Counted from the stretch's first letter, positions 34,269-43,022 are shown. The stretch is DNA of 64,000 bases from Hymenobacter crusticola (GCF_002154225.1 NZ_MTSE01000005.1:1-64000), one strand, 5' to 3'. Numbers and translations: made by a program. Notes: generated by a model not told the origin, from the letters alone.

Positions 34269-35318
34269 ATGGAACAACAGATTCAGGAGCAAGTGCAGGA
34301 CTACTACGGCACGCAGCTAGCTTCCAGCCAAGATCTGAAAACCAACGCTTGCTGCACCACCGATGTACCAGCGGCGCATAAGAAAATACTGGCCACGCTC
34401 GAAGCCGAAGTACTGGAGAAATATTACGGTTGCGGCGTGTGCGTGCCCGCGGCAGTGCAGGGCTGCACGGTGCTCGACCTAGGCTCGGGCAGCGGGCGCG
34501 ACGCGTACCTGCTCTCTAGCTTAGTGGGCGAGCAGGGCCACGTTATCGGGGTCGACATGACCGACGAGCAACTGGCGGTGGCGCGGCGCCACGTGCAGAC
34601 GCACACGGAGCGCTTCGGCTACGCTCGCCCGAACGTGGAGTTCCGCAAAGGCTACATCGAAAACCTAGCCAGCGCCGCTATTGCCGACAACAGCGTGGAC
34701 GTGGTAGTGAGCAACTGCGTGCTTAATCTTAGCACGGACAAAGCCGCTACCTACCGCGAGATTTTTCGGGTGCTGAAGCCCGGCGGCGAGCTATACATTT
34801 CTGATGTATTTGCCGACCGCCGGGTGCCCGAGGCACTGCGCCACGACCCCGTACTGTACGGCGAATGCCTGAGCGGGGCGCTGTACATCGAGGATTTTCG
34901 GCGCCTGTTGCGCGACCTAGGTATTCGCGACTACCGCCTCACGGAGCAGCGCCAGCTTACCATCAACAACGAAGAGATTGAGCGAAAAGTCGGCAACATT
35001 AAGTTCTACTCCATGACGGTGCGCGCCTTCAAGCTCGACCTGGAAGACCAGTGCGAGGACTACGGCCAAGTAGCTACTTACTTAGGTGCTGCCCCGGATG
35101 AGCCCCACGGTTTTCGCCTCGACGACCATCATTACTTTGAAACTGGCCGCCCGGTGCTCGTGTGTGGCAACACCGCCGACATGCTCACCTACACGCGCTA
35201 CGGCCAGTACTTCCGCGTAGATGGCAGCAAGGAGCGGCACTTCGGCTTGTTTGACTGCAGCTCACCAACCGCTAGCACGTCATCCTCGACTGAAGCAGCT
35301 AGCTCCTGCGGCTGCTAA
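34269..35318 (+). CDS. arsM: Arsenite S-adenosylmethionine methyltransferase
   Basis: A 349-residue ArsM-type enzyme that methylates As(III) stepwise to volatile species. The SAM-binding motif VLDLGSGSGRDAYLLS is followed by GVDMTDEQL. The arsenic-binding cysteines of the family are present: the CC of TNACCTTD, YGCG near residue 58, SNCVLNLS and GECLSGALY. The protein ends in SSCGC. A textbook GGAGG (34257-34261) lies 7 bases before the ATG at 34269, rare in Bacteroidota. No arsR, arsC or arsenite pump gene is adjacent, so the gene stands alone. It ends next to repeat family 1 copy C. Confidence 0.92.
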   Translation: MEQQIQEQVQDYYGTQLASSQDLKTNACCTTDVPAAHKKILATLEAEVLEKYYGCGVCVPAAVQGCTVLDLGSGSGRDAYLLSSLVGEQGHVIGVDMTDEQLAVARRHVQTHTERFGYARPNVEFRKGYIENLASAAIADNSVDVVVSNCVLNLSTDKAATYREIFRVLKPGGELYISDVFADRRVPEALRHDPVLYGECLSGALYIEDFRRLLRDLGIRDYRLTEQRQLTINNEEIERKVGNIKFYSMTVRAFKLDLEDQCEDYGQVATYLGAAPDEPHGFRLDDHHYFETGRPVLVCGNTADMLTYTRYGQYFRVDGSKERHFGLFDCSSPTASTSSSTEAASSCGC

Positions 35319-35322
35319 CCCC

Positions 35323-35457
35323 TGCCGGTCCGACGCCCTAGACATCCGACCGGTTGATGTTAAAACGATCTACTACAACGATGCACTGAGCTCGTGCAAG
35401 CGTCACCCGTTGAATGCAGCCGACAATCGGTCGGACGCCTAGGGCGTCGGACCGGCG
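35323..35457. repeat. REP/MITE-like element, family 1 copy C
   Basis: Same layout as 9973-10094. The left arm 35323-35356 and right arm 35424-35457 are near-perfect reverse complements, and the internal GCAGCCGACAA flank is shared with copy B. It abuts, by a base or two, a very strong terminator palindrome. Confidence 0.8.
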
Positions 35458-35519
35458 GCTGATAGAAAAAGCAAGAGCCTGCGGTGCACACCGCAGGCTC
35501 TTGCTTTTTCTATCAGCCG
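35456..35519. terminator. Perfect 31-bp stem, bidirectional terminator
   Basis: Arms 35456-35486 and 35489-35519 are exact reverse complements with a 2-base centre, containing A5/T5 tracts. It separates convergent arsM and the glycine-zipper gene. The stem is unusually long for a terminator and is fused to a repeat element. Confidence 0.85.
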
Positions 35520-35524
35520 CTAGC

Positions 35525-35803
35525 TTACTTCTTAGCGTAGTTCTTATAACGTACGGGGTCTTTTTTCTTGTCTTTGTTGCGGCCAATTAATCCGCCGCCG
35601 ACGGCACCAGCAGCGGCACCAATAACGGCACCTTTACCACCGCCAATGACGGCACCCGTTACGGCACCAGCACCACCACCAATGGCAGCGCCTTTTGCTT
35701 TCTTGCTCCATCCTTTCTTTGGAGCTGTCTGAGCCTGAGTGAATTCGCTGCCGAGCGTGAAGAAGGCTAGCAGCATGATGACGAATACTTTGAAAACTTT
35801 CAT
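35525..35803 (-). CDS. YMGG-like glycine-zipper protein
   Basis: A 92-residue secreted protein with a signal peptide (VFVIMLLAFFTLGSEFTQAQ), a lysine-rich stretch and a glycine zipper of repeated GGxxGxxxG units (GAAIGGGAGAVTGAVIGGGK), then a basic tail RNKDKKKDPVRYKNYAKK. Glycine-zipper proteins insert in or associate with the outer membrane; no specific role is known. Small paralogues are common in Hymenobacter-like genomes. Confidence 0.85.
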   Translation of the reverse strand: MKVFKVFVIMLLAFFTLGSEFTQAQTAPKKGWSKKAKGAAIGGGAGAVTGAVIGGGKGAVIGAAAGAVGGGLIGRNKDKKKDPVRYKNYAKK

Positions 35804-35986
35804 GACGTCTGAAGTTGAATATTGCTACTCACTGAAGAGTAATAGGTGGAGCTTATGAGGAATTTAACGCAGTCCAATTTCTCTTGGTTACGTTACATTA
35901 TCGAAATTTTTAGCTGAACCGTTGCGGACCACCACTCTGCGGGGTTTAGCCGTATAAGCGGCTTCACGAAATGCCTTTTTAGACGT

Positions 35987-36712
35987 ATGACGCAGGCTTG
36001 GTTTATTGGGTGTTCCGGCTATCATTATCGGCACTGGAAAGAGCGCTTTTATCCGCCAGGCTTGCCTCAGCGTCGTTGGTTTGAGTTCTATAGCCAGCAC
36101 TTCAACACGCTGGAGCTGAACGTTACATTTTACCGCTTTCCGCAGGTATCTTTCTTGCAGAACTGGCACGCGCAGAGCCCGGATACGTTTCGCTTTTCGG
36201 TGAAGGCACCTAGGTTGATTACGCACTACAAGCAGTTTCACGAATCGGCGCAGCTGCTCGCCGATTTCTACCAGACCATTCAACTTGGCTTGCAGGAAAA
36301 GCTAGGGGCTGTGCTGTTTCAGTTGCCTCCCAAAATGGCTTATACCCCCGAGCGGCTCCAACGCATCATTGGCAGCCTCGACCCGGCATTCCGTAACGTG
36401 CTAGAACCGCGCCACGCAAGCTGGTGGCAGCCTACTATTTACGAAGAGCTAGCCCAGCACGGCATCAGCTTCTGCGGCATGAGCCACCCAGATCTGCCCC
36501 GCGACGTGGTAGCCAACACCGACGTGCTCTACTACCGCCTGCATGGCGTGCCCGAGTTGTACAAGTCGCCCTACGCCGTGGAGGAGTTGCGCGCCCTTGC
36601 CCAGCAGATTCAAGCGCCCGAGCAGGTACAGGAAGTATACATCTATTTCAACAACGATATCGACGCCTCGGCCATTCTGAATGCGCAGCAGCTCCAGGAG
36701 TTGATGTCGTAG
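35987..36712 (+). CDS. DUF72 family protein
   Basis: A 241-residue TIM-barrel protein of the DUF72 (YecE-like) family. Hallmarks are IGCSGYHYRHWKERFYPPGL at the N-terminus, FNTLELNVTFYRFP, FSVKAPRLITH and the C-terminal EVYIYFNNDIDASAILNA. Biochemical function is unestablished; genomic associations in the family suggest nucleic-acid or radical chemistry. It is full length and convergent with the MBL-fold gene, with only 19 bases between them and no visible terminator. Confidence 0.9.
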   Translation: MTQAWFIGCSGYHYRHWKERFYPPGLPQRRWFEFYSQHFNTLELNVTFYRFPQVSFLQNWHAQSPDTFRFSVKAPRLITHYKQFHESAQLLADFYQTIQLGLQEKLGAVLFQLPPKMAYTPERLQRIIGSLDPAFRNVLEPRHASWWQPTIYEELAQHGISFCGMSHPDLPRDVVANTDVLYYRLHGVPELYKSPYAVEELRALAQQIQAPEQVQEVYIYFNNDIDASAILNAQQLQELMS

Positions 36713-36731
36713 GCACGCGCCGCAACGCGCA

Positions 36732-37796
36732 CTACCTAGCCTGCCAGCCCACCCCTTCCTTGAGCGCCATAAACACGCTATCAGGCAGATTCTTGCTGCG
36801 CAAGGCTTTGCGCAAATCCGTGACGGGCTCGGTCAGGCCATCATCGGCGAGCTGAAAGGTACCGAAGTGCGTGGCGATGCTGCGGGTAGCACCTAGGTCG
36901 AGGGCGGCTTGTACAGCCTCGGCCGGGTCCATGTGAATGGGCTGCATAAACCACCGCGGCCGGTACGCTCCGATGGGCAAGATGGCCAAGCGAATAGGCG
37001 CAAACTGCTGCCCAATGGCTTTGAAGTGGGGCCCGTAGCCCGTATCACCGGCGTAATACAAGCTGCCGCGCGTTGTCTGGAAAAGGTAGCTTACCCAAAG
37101 CGTAGCGTCACGGTCGCCCAGGCCCCGGCCGCTAAAGTGCTGCGCCGGCGTGCACGTGAGCCTCACCAAGGGGCTCAGTGGCACGGCTTGGTTCCAGTCG
37201 AGGTCGGTGGCGTTCGGAATTTTCTCCTGCTTCAGCAGCGCACTTACCCCTAGGCCCGCAAAAATGCGCGGTTGGTCGCGGGCCGCGAGGCGGCGCAGCG
37301 TGGGCACGTCGAGGTGGTCGTAGTGGTTGTGACTGATGACTACCACATCAATTTTGGGCAGATCCTCAAACCGCAGCCCCGGCGGGCGCAGGCGCTTCGG
37401 CCCAATCCATTCGTAGGGGCTGGTTCGCTCGCTCCAGATCGGGTCGGTGAGAATGTTCAGGCTGTCGAACTGTAGCAGAAACGTGCCGTGGTTGACGAAC
37501 GTCACACGCAGCTCGCCCCTGCCCACGCGGGCGGGCGGCTTCGGTCCGTAGGGCAGGTTAGGCTGGTCGGGGAAGTACCCTTTGTCGCGGTGCAGGTACC
37601 ACCGCAGCACTGGCCCTAGGCCTTCCTGCCCGTGCACGTCGCCCGCATTTTTAAACTTCTTGCCACCAAAATGGTCCGAAGCGGGCCCCTGGTAATGCGG
37701 TGCCGACAGCGCGCAACCTAGCCCGAAGGCTCCGGCGGCAAGCCCCACGATGACTAGCACAATCCAAAGCAAATAACGACGACGAGGTGCGGGCAT
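36732..37796 (-). CDS. MBL-fold metallo-hydrolase, NAPE-PLD/UlaG-like
   Basis: A 354-residue protein with an N-terminal membrane anchor (LLWIVLVIVGLAAGAFGLGC). The metallo-beta-lactamase fold has the HxHxDH site in VISHNHYDHLD, GVSALLKQEKIPNATDLDW, the third metal histidine near TPAQHFSGRG, YYAGDTGYG and a late histidine in ATHFGTF. The layout (NHGTFLLQF, ILTDPIWSERTSP) is that of N-acyl-phosphatidylethanolamine phospholipase D homologues. A lipid phosphodiesterase activity on the periplasmic side is plausible but unproven. Confidence 0.88.
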   Translation of the reverse strand: MPAPRRRYLLWIVLVIVGLAAGAFGLGCALSAPHYQGPASDHFGGKKFKNAGDVHGQEGLGPVLRWYLHRDKGYFPDQPNLPYGPKPPARVGRGELRVTFVNHGTFLLQFDSLNILTDPIWSERTSPYEWIGPKRLRPPGLRFEDLPKIDVVVISHNHYDHLDVPTLRRLAARDQPRIFAGLGVSALLKQEKIPNATDLDWNQAVPLSPLVRLTCTPAQHFSGRGLGDRDATLWVSYLFQTTRGSLYYAGDTGYGPHFKAIGQQFAPIRLAILPIGAYRPRWFMQPIHMDPAEAVQAALDLGATRSIATHFGTFQLADDGLTEPVTDLRKALRSKNLPDSVFMALKEGVGWQAR

Positions 37797-37885
37797 ACGG
37801 ATGCAGGTTAGGTTAGTGGCGGACCGGAGTCGACGCGTCTCTTTACGGCTACATTGGAAATATTGCTACCGTATCTTGCGCGGCG

Positions 37886-38821
37886 ATGCTGTTTCGTCCT
37901 GCTTTTGTTGCACCTACTCGGGGGCGCTTCGCCCCTACTCCCAGCGGCTACCTTCACCTAGGCAACGCCGTCAACTTCGTGCTGACCTGGCTGCTCGTGC
38001 GCCGGACGGGCGGTACCTTGCACCTGCGCATCGACGACCTTGATCGTGCCCGACTCCGGCCGGCGTACCTAGCCAACATCTTCCACACGCTCGACTGGCT
38101 GGGGCTAGACTACGATACCGGTCCGCGCGACCCCGCGGACTTTGAGCAGCACTACTCACAACGGCACTACCTAGCTTCCTACCAGAACTTGCTCGAACAG
38201 CTTCGGCACCAGCCGGGCTTGGTATACGCCTGCACCTGCTCCCGCACCGATGTTCTGGCCCTGGCCCCCGATGGCCGCTACCCCGGCACGTGTCGCCACC
38301 GCGGCCTATCGCTCGATACGCCTGGCGCAGCGTGGCGCGTGCACGTACCCGACGAAGCAGTAGTCTCTTTCACCGATGGGTGGCAAGGGCAGGTTATGGT
38401 AGCGCTAGGCCAGGCGCTGGGCGACTTTGTAATCCGCAAAAAAGATGGTGCCCCTGCCTACCAGATTGGTTCGGTGGTTGATGACCTGCGGCTCGGCACC
38501 ACGCTCATCGTGCGCGGGGCCGACTTATTGCCCAGCACTGCCGCCCAACTATGGTTAGCTCAGCACCTGCCCGCTACGGCTGCCTTCAACGCCACGCGTA
38601 TTCAGTTTCTGCACCATGCGCTGCTCCCCGGCCCCGATGGGCAAAAGCTGTCCAAATCGCAGCAACAGCCCCTGGAGCGCGGCGTGCTCGCCCAGGCCGC
38701 GGGTCCGCAGGTTGTGTACCAGGCCGTTGCGCAGTTGCTAGGCTTGCCTCTGGAGGCCAGCAGTTCGCTGGGAGCTTTGCAACAGAGCTGGCTACAAAAA
38801 AGCGCGCCAGCAGCTCCGTAG
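37886..38821 (+). CDS. gluQ: Glutamyl-Q tRNA(Asp) synthetase
   Basis: A 311-residue class I synthetase-like protein lacking the anticodon-binding domain, which is the hallmark of GluQRS. It attaches glutamate to queuosine in tRNA(Asp). HIGH-type motif PSGYLHLGNA, the Glu-site RIDDLD and the zinc site (CTC ... YPGTC) are visible, as is KMSKS-like QKLSKSQQ. The FAPTPSG start is standard. The ATG at 37886 gives a short leader before the motif. The last codons form one arm of the terminator shared with the convergent T9SS gene. Confidence 0.88.
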   Translation: MLFRPAFVAPTRGRFAPTPSGYLHLGNAVNFVLTWLLVRRTGGTLHLRIDDLDRARLRPAYLANIFHTLDWLGLDYDTGPRDPADFEQHYSQRHYLASYQNLLEQLRHQPGLVYACTCSRTDVLALAPDGRYPGTCRHRGLSLDTPGAAWRVHVPDEAVVSFTDGWQGQVMVALGQALGDFVIRKKDGAPAYQIGSVVDDLRLGTTLIVRGADLLPSTAAQLWLAQHLPATAAFNATRIQFLHHALLPGPDGQKLSKSQQQPLERGVLAQAAGPQVVYQAVAQLLGLPLEASSSLGALQQSWLQKSAPAAP

Positions 38822-38837
38822 AAACTGCTGGCGCGCT
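38801..38837. terminator. Terminator overlapping the gluQ stop codon
   Basis: AGCGCGCCAGCAG (38801-38813) pairs perfectly with CTGCTGGCGCGCT (38825-38837) and is preceded by an A-run. The left arm lies inside the last codons of gluQ. It serves both gluQ and the convergent gene ending at 38865. Confidence 0.8.
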
Positions 38838-38864
38838 AACTACATATATCAGCGAAGAGGAAGG

Positions 38865-39893
38865 CTACTCTTTCACGAGGCGAGCCCGCGAGCTGCCCTG
38901 CGCCGACGTCATGGTGAACATGTAGATGCCAGAAGCTAGGTTGTCCATGGGCACGGTGGCCGAGCTACTGCCCGATTTTGCGCTGCCCTTCCACACCTGG
39001 CGACCTTGCATGTCGCTGAGCTCCAGCGTAGCAGTGCTGCGCAAGGTTTCAAACTCGGCGTTTACGGTGCCGCTAGTCGGTACGGGCCCAACCTTCAGCT
39101 CCACCGCGTTTTTCTTGAGGCCGTTGGCCAGAATGGTTCCGTCGTTGATGATGAAGGGGAAGTCAACCGTTACATCGGGAGCCGAATCGGGGTTGCCAGT
39201 GTCAATGGTAGGCGTCCAGGCGCCCGAAATGAACTGCAGCGCATTAGCGCCCGGCGTTTGCCGCACCCCGGCAACAGTAACGGGCACGTAGAAGTGCGCG
39301 GCACCTCCCGTCACGTTTGACGCCCATTCGACCCAATAAGTACCCGCCGGTAGCGTTAGTGCTGGCGACACAGTAGCGCGTACTTTCCAGATTTTACGCG
39401 TGGTAGTGGGCGCGCTAGGGGTCGGATACAGGGTGTTAAAGATGCGATAGGAGCGCGCATCCGTAGAGCCAGCCAAGCGGTTGGTCGTTAGATCGCCAAA
39501 CACTACTGTGGAGCCAGCTACGGCCGGCGAACCCCGCCAGATGCGGATGTATAGCTGTGTAAAGGGCGAAGGCGTGCTGAGTGCGCCGGTTTGGTAGCCA
39601 AAAAAGGAAAGGTCATTGATTGTCCACGATTGACCGGTGGGTACCGTAAAATCATCGGCCAGCGTGATACTACTAGTTTGGTTAGCCGTGTAGCCCGAGT
39701 TGGTGTTCGCCTCAGTGGTATTGCCCGTGTTGTTTTGCACTTCGCTCCAAGTGTAGCCAGCAGGAGCAGCTACACCGCTTTTGGTCGTGGCGCCCGTCGT
39801 AAAGTTGCCATTGGTATACAGCTGTTGGGCTTGCCCTGCGAAGGGTGCCGCCAGACCGAGTACGAGTAGGATGGGGGTAAAAAGTTTTTTCAT
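38865..39893 (-). CDS. Secreted protein with T9SS C-terminal sorting domain
   Basis: A 342-residue protein with a signal peptide (MKKLFTPILLVLGLAAPFAG ending QAQ). A beta-rich central region is of unknown family. The C-terminal ~75 residues form a type A sorting domain (KVGPVPTSGTVNAEF, LSDMQGRQVWKG, LASGIYMFTMT, ARLVKE). It is therefore exported by the type IX secretion system to the cell surface or medium. I chose the ATG at 39893 because the 16 upstream in-frame residues precede a perfect signal peptide. Function unknown. Confidence 0.85.
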   Translation of the reverse strand: MKKLFTPILLVLGLAAPFAGQAQQLYTNGNFTTGATTKSGVAAPAGYTWSEVQNNTGNTTEANTNSGYTANQTSSITLADDFTVPTGQSWTINDLSFFGYQTGALSTPSPFTQLYIRIWRGSPAVAGSTVVFGDLTTNRLAGSTDARSYRIFNTLYPTPSAPTTTRKIWKVRATVSPALTLPAGTYWVEWASNVTGGAAHFYVPVTVAGVRQTPGANALQFISGAWTPTIDTGNPDSAPDVTVDFPFIINDGTILANGLKKNAVELKVGPVPTSGTVNAEFETLRSTATLELSDMQGRQVWKGSAKSGSSSATVPMDNLASGIYMFTMTSAQGSSRARLVKE

Positions 39894-40374
39894 AGTAACA
39901 GGGTTTTGGTATGGTTCGCTCGTAATGATACTGATAATCACAATACATAGCTATTACCGAACAGAATAAAAAGCTTGTTTTTCTATATAAAATACAAATT
40001 TTATGAAAATACTTATAGCGTTAGACACCATCCGCCCAGTGGCCGTCACAAAAGACAGCCACTGAATAGGTTGTGAAGTTGGTGGATTGCAGTTGGCGTT
40101 TCTTCAACCTTTGAACGCTGGTAAGACCAGAGCTAGCTTACTCCTTCTGTCTGCAACTGCTTCAGACGGTAACTTTCGTTTTGGAAGGCCGCTTGTTAGA
40201 ATGCCAAGGCTCGGCGCTAAATTCAGTTGTGTCTGCTAAGCAGCTTTTGATCGGTCATTTGTAAAACAGCCCCTCAAACCGAAAACGCTGCGGCTGCGAA
40301 TCGGCCTGAACCGAGAACAGCGAGCTTAGTTTTTATTAATCGAGCGGAGCACTCATGTGCTAGAAGGCTCCTAA
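39894..40374. other. Gene-free region upstream of the T9SS gene
   Basis: An AT-rich promoter-like stretch (39950-40010) is followed by about 360 bases without a convincing frame. A small hairpin CAGTGGC ... GCCACTG occurs at about 40038-40064. Nothing else recognisable. Confidence 0.35.
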
Positions 40375-40411
40375 AAAAAGAGCCGACTACAACCTGTAGT
40401 CGGCTCTTTTT
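40375..40411. terminator. Terminator downstream of the FG-GAP gene
   Basis: AAAAAGAGCCGACTACA (40375-40391) pairs perfectly with TGTAGTCGGCTCTTTTT (40395-40411), loop ACC. It lies 3' of the minus-strand gene ending at 40443. Confidence 0.85.
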
Positions 40412-40442
40412 GGAAAAGGCGCATTAGAAAAAGCGCAACGCG

Positions 40443-41876
40443 CTACTCAATCATTAGGCGCTTGCTGATGAGGCCTTGGTTGGTGCGCACCTGCAAACTG
40501 TACACGCCGGTGGGCAGTTGGGGCAACACCAGTTCCGCCGCTTGGGGTGCTAGCTTTTGCTCCGACACTACTTGTCCTAGCGAGTTGAGCAGGCTTACCT
40601 GCAACGCTTGGTTGGCAAGCTCAGGCGATAGTTGCAGCTGCACGCGGGCGTGCGCCGGGTTGGGGTACACGCTTAGCTGCTGGTTGAGGCGGGAAGAAGT
40701 AGCCGCCAGCACCTTAGCGGCCTGTGCCGTTGCAGCGGTGCTGCTCAGGCGTACGCTGGTCGTGTTAGCACCATAATTGGCCGCAGCTAGGTCGAGGGTG
40801 CCGTTGCCATCTAAGTCGGATAAGGAGAGGCTGACCGGGCTAGCCCCAACGCTTACTTCCTGGCTGCCGCCGAAGGTACCGGAACCATCATTAAAGCGTA
40901 TGCTGGCGCTGGCGTTACCCGTGTTGGCCGTAGCTAGGTCGAGGTCACCGTCACCATCCACGTCGTGCAGCACCACTTGGTGCGGACTGCTACCCACCAC
41001 CACTTGCTGGCTACCGGAGAAGCTGCCGCTGCCACTATTCAGGCGCACGTTTGCTGCATTCAGGGCCGGATTTGCTACTACTACATCCAAATCGCCGTCG
41101 CGGTCGAGGTCACCTAAAGCCACCGATTCGGGGTTAAACGCTACCTGTACTTCGGTGCTACCGGAGAAGGTGCCGGTGCCATCGTTCAGGCGCACGCTGG
41201 CCGTGGTCGTGTTGGAGTTAGCCGTGACGAAATCTAGGTCGCCGTCGTTATCAACGTCACCAAGCCGTATCAGGCCGGAGCCTTGGGGAGTAGTGATTGT
41301 TTCGTCGCTGCCCTCACCGTAGGTACCCGTGCCGTCATTCAGGCGCACGCTCACCACGTTGCCGTTGTAATTGAGGGTCACTAAGTCGAGGTCGCCGAGT
41401 GCCACATCGCTGGGTATCGACTGCACCGTGGGGTCGGAGCCGCCCCCGAAGGTACCGGCGCTAGGCGTTGTGGCGGTCGTAAACTGAAAGGCAAAGGACT
41501 CGGCCTGGCCTAGGGTGTTGCCCGTGCTACTGCTCTGCGCCGCGGAACTCACGACGGCTTGCACCGTTTCGCCCGGCTGGAAAGGAGTACCGGGCGCAAA
41601 CGTCAGCGTATTGCCGCTCACCGTTGCCGTACCGGCTTTTTTTCCGCCGGCCAAGAAGCTGTATACCCGTAAGGATTGCAGCGTGGCGGGGGTGGTGTTC
41701 AGCGGCTCGTTGAAGGTGGCTACCACGTTCGTTGTGCGTGGCACCGATACGCGGTTGCTCGGTGGCGTCGTGCCCGTGACACTAAACACCTGGGCGCTAA
41801 CACTGCCGGCTTGTCCTAAAAATACGAGCAAGCCTCCCGCGCATAGCGCACGCGGAATGCTAGGCACTGCCCACAA
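40443..41876 (-). CDS. FG-GAP/VCBS repeat protein with Ig-like domain and T9SS sorting domain
   Basis: A 477-residue surface protein with a signal peptide (ALCAGGLLVFLGQAGSVSAQ) and a big_5-type Ig-like domain (~30-135; RTTNVVATFNEPLNTT). About five FG-GAP blades follow (~140-385) with calcium-binding D-x-D-x-D loops such as GDVDNDGDLDFVTAN and HDVDGDGDLDLATAN. A type A T9SS sorting domain closes the protein (SVYPNPAHARVQLQL to ISKRLMIE). The first blade lacks the acidic loop (VALGDLDLVTLN), as if six residues had been deleted. It is likely an adhesin-like or lectin-like propeller on the cell surface. Confidence 0.85.
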   Translation of the reverse strand: MWAVPSIPRALCAGGLLVFLGQAGSVSAQVFSVTGTTPPSNRVSVPRTTNVVATFNEPLNTTPATLQSLRVYSFLAGGKKAGTATVSGNTLTFAPGTPFQPGETVQAVVSSAAQSSSTGNTLGQAESFAFQFTTATTPSAGTFGGGSDPTVQSIPSDVALGDLDLVTLNYNGNVVSVRLNDGTGTYGEGSDETITTPQGSGLIRLGDVDNDGDLDFVTANSNTTTASVRLNDGTGTFSGSTEVQVAFNPESVALGDLDRDGDLDVVVANPALNAANVRLNSGSGSFSGSQQVVVGSSPHQVVLHDVDGDGDLDLATANTGNASASIRFNDGSGTFGGSQEVSVGASPVSLSLSDLDGNGTLDLAAANYGANTTSVRLSSTAATAQAAKVLAATSSRLNQQLSVYPNPAHARVQLQLSPELANQALQVSLLNSLGQVVSEQKLAPQAAELVLPQLPTGVYSLQVRTNQGLISKRLMIE

Positions 41877-42105
41877 TCGAGGGAGCCGATGGAAGCGTGA
41901 AAAGGCTGATCAGGCCCGATTTAAATGAATTTGTTAGTACCTCTTGAACGCCTGCTTATACGGTCAAAGTAAAATTTTATCCCCCTATTATTATATAAAC
42001 CTTCTCTCTATATTGCCGTCTTGGATTGATGTACAATATTGTGCATCTATTCTGTCACATTTGGCTGAAAACCGCGTTTTTCCGGATTTAGCAAGCAGCT
42101 AAACG

Positions 42106-42139
42106 AACCAAAGCCGACTCAGCAGAGTCGGCTTTGGTT
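42106..42139. terminator. Perfect 15-bp terminator stem
   Basis: AACCAAAGCCGACTC (42106-42120) pairs exactly with GAGTCGGCTTTGGTT (42125-42139), loop AGCA. It is downstream of the endonuclease V gene. The rest of the 41877-42197 gap is AT-rich promoter-like sequence for the FG-GAP gene with no other feature seen. Confidence 0.85.
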
Positions 42140-42197
42140 TATGTTTTTATTAAGTAAAAGCTAGGTTGCGTGCTACTGCAATGCACAGGAGAAGTTC

Positions 42198-42881
42198 TTA
42201 CTTCTTCAGCTCCTTCTTAAACTCCTCCGCCCAATGGTCGGCGAGGCGCGTGGGCTCGGGGAGCTTGTAGCCGCGCAGGCAGGCCAGGGTGAGGCGAGTG
42301 GCCGTGGCTTGGTCGCACAAATGCCCAGGACTGACAAAGAGCGGATTCACTTTGTCTTTGCTGCGAATTACTTCGCCCAGCAGCTCTCCACTCCGGTCGG
42401 TGAGGGGTGTAATGCTGCCCCGCGTGATTTCTGGTTCGGTGTAGTTGCCCGTAAGCTTTTGCTTGGCCACACCAAAAGTCGGCTTGTCGAGCAGCACCCC
42501 TAGGTGCGCCGCGATGCCCATGCGGCGCGGATGCGCAATCCCGTGCCCATCCACCATAATAATGTCGGGCTTTTGGATGAGCTTTTCGTAGGCTACTAGC
42601 AAATTGGGAGCTTCGCGAAATGCCAGAAAGCCTGGCACATAGGGCACCGTAACCGGGCCTGCGCTCCACACCTTTTCCACGAGTTCTAGGGAAGGAAAGC
42701 GCAGCAGCACAAACACCGACAAGATGGTATCGGGGGTGGGAAAGGAGGAGTCGCAGCCCGCGATGAAGGCGGGTTCGCGGGGCAAGGCCAGCAGACGCAC
42801 GCGGGTACGCATGGCTTCCTGCTCGTGGGTAAGCTCGCGCACTACCAGGGGGTCGGCGGGCGGGTGATAGGGACGGTACAT
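42198..42881 (-). CDS. nfi: Endonuclease V (deoxyinosine 3' endonuclease)
   Basis: A 227-residue EndoV that nicks DNA one base 3' of deaminated adenine (inosine) for repair. Family motifs are intact: FIAGCDSSF (first catalytic Asp), PYVPGFLAFREAP, the second metal site VDGHGIAHPRRMGIAAHLG and GVAKQKLTGNY. The ATG at 42881 (MYRPYHPPADP) is chosen since the 31 residues upstream in frame are not conserved. A short GAGTGACTGAGTGACTGAG repeat lies directly upstream of the start codon. Confidence 0.93.
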   Translation of the reverse strand: MYRPYHPPADPLVVRELTHEQEAMRTRVRLLALPREPAFIAGCDSSFPTPDTILSVFVLLRFPSLELVEKVWSAGPVTVPYVPGFLAFREAPNLLVAYEKLIQKPDIIMVDGHGIAHPRRMGIAAHLGVLLDKPTFGVAKQKLTGNYTEPEITRGSITPLTDRSGELLGEVIRSKDKVNPLFVSPGHLCDQATATRLTLACLRGYKLPEPTRLADHWAEEFKKELKK

Positions 42882-42882
42882 G

Positions 42883-42912
42883 AGAGTGACTGAGTGACTG
42901 AGTAGCTGCGTG
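42883..42912. repeat. GAGTGACTGAGT direct repeats upstream of nfi
   Basis: Tandem variants of GAGTGACT lie immediately 5' of the nfi start codon, matching the array ahead of galT at 23673-23720. Confidence 0.5.
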
Positions 42913-43022
42913 GGCAGATCCCACGTATTTAGGAAAACGAGCGTTTCACGTGAAAGGATAAGTTTATCCCGCACCGAAGAATATGCTCTCCGTCACTTGG
43001 CCATTCAGTTACTCTCTACCAT

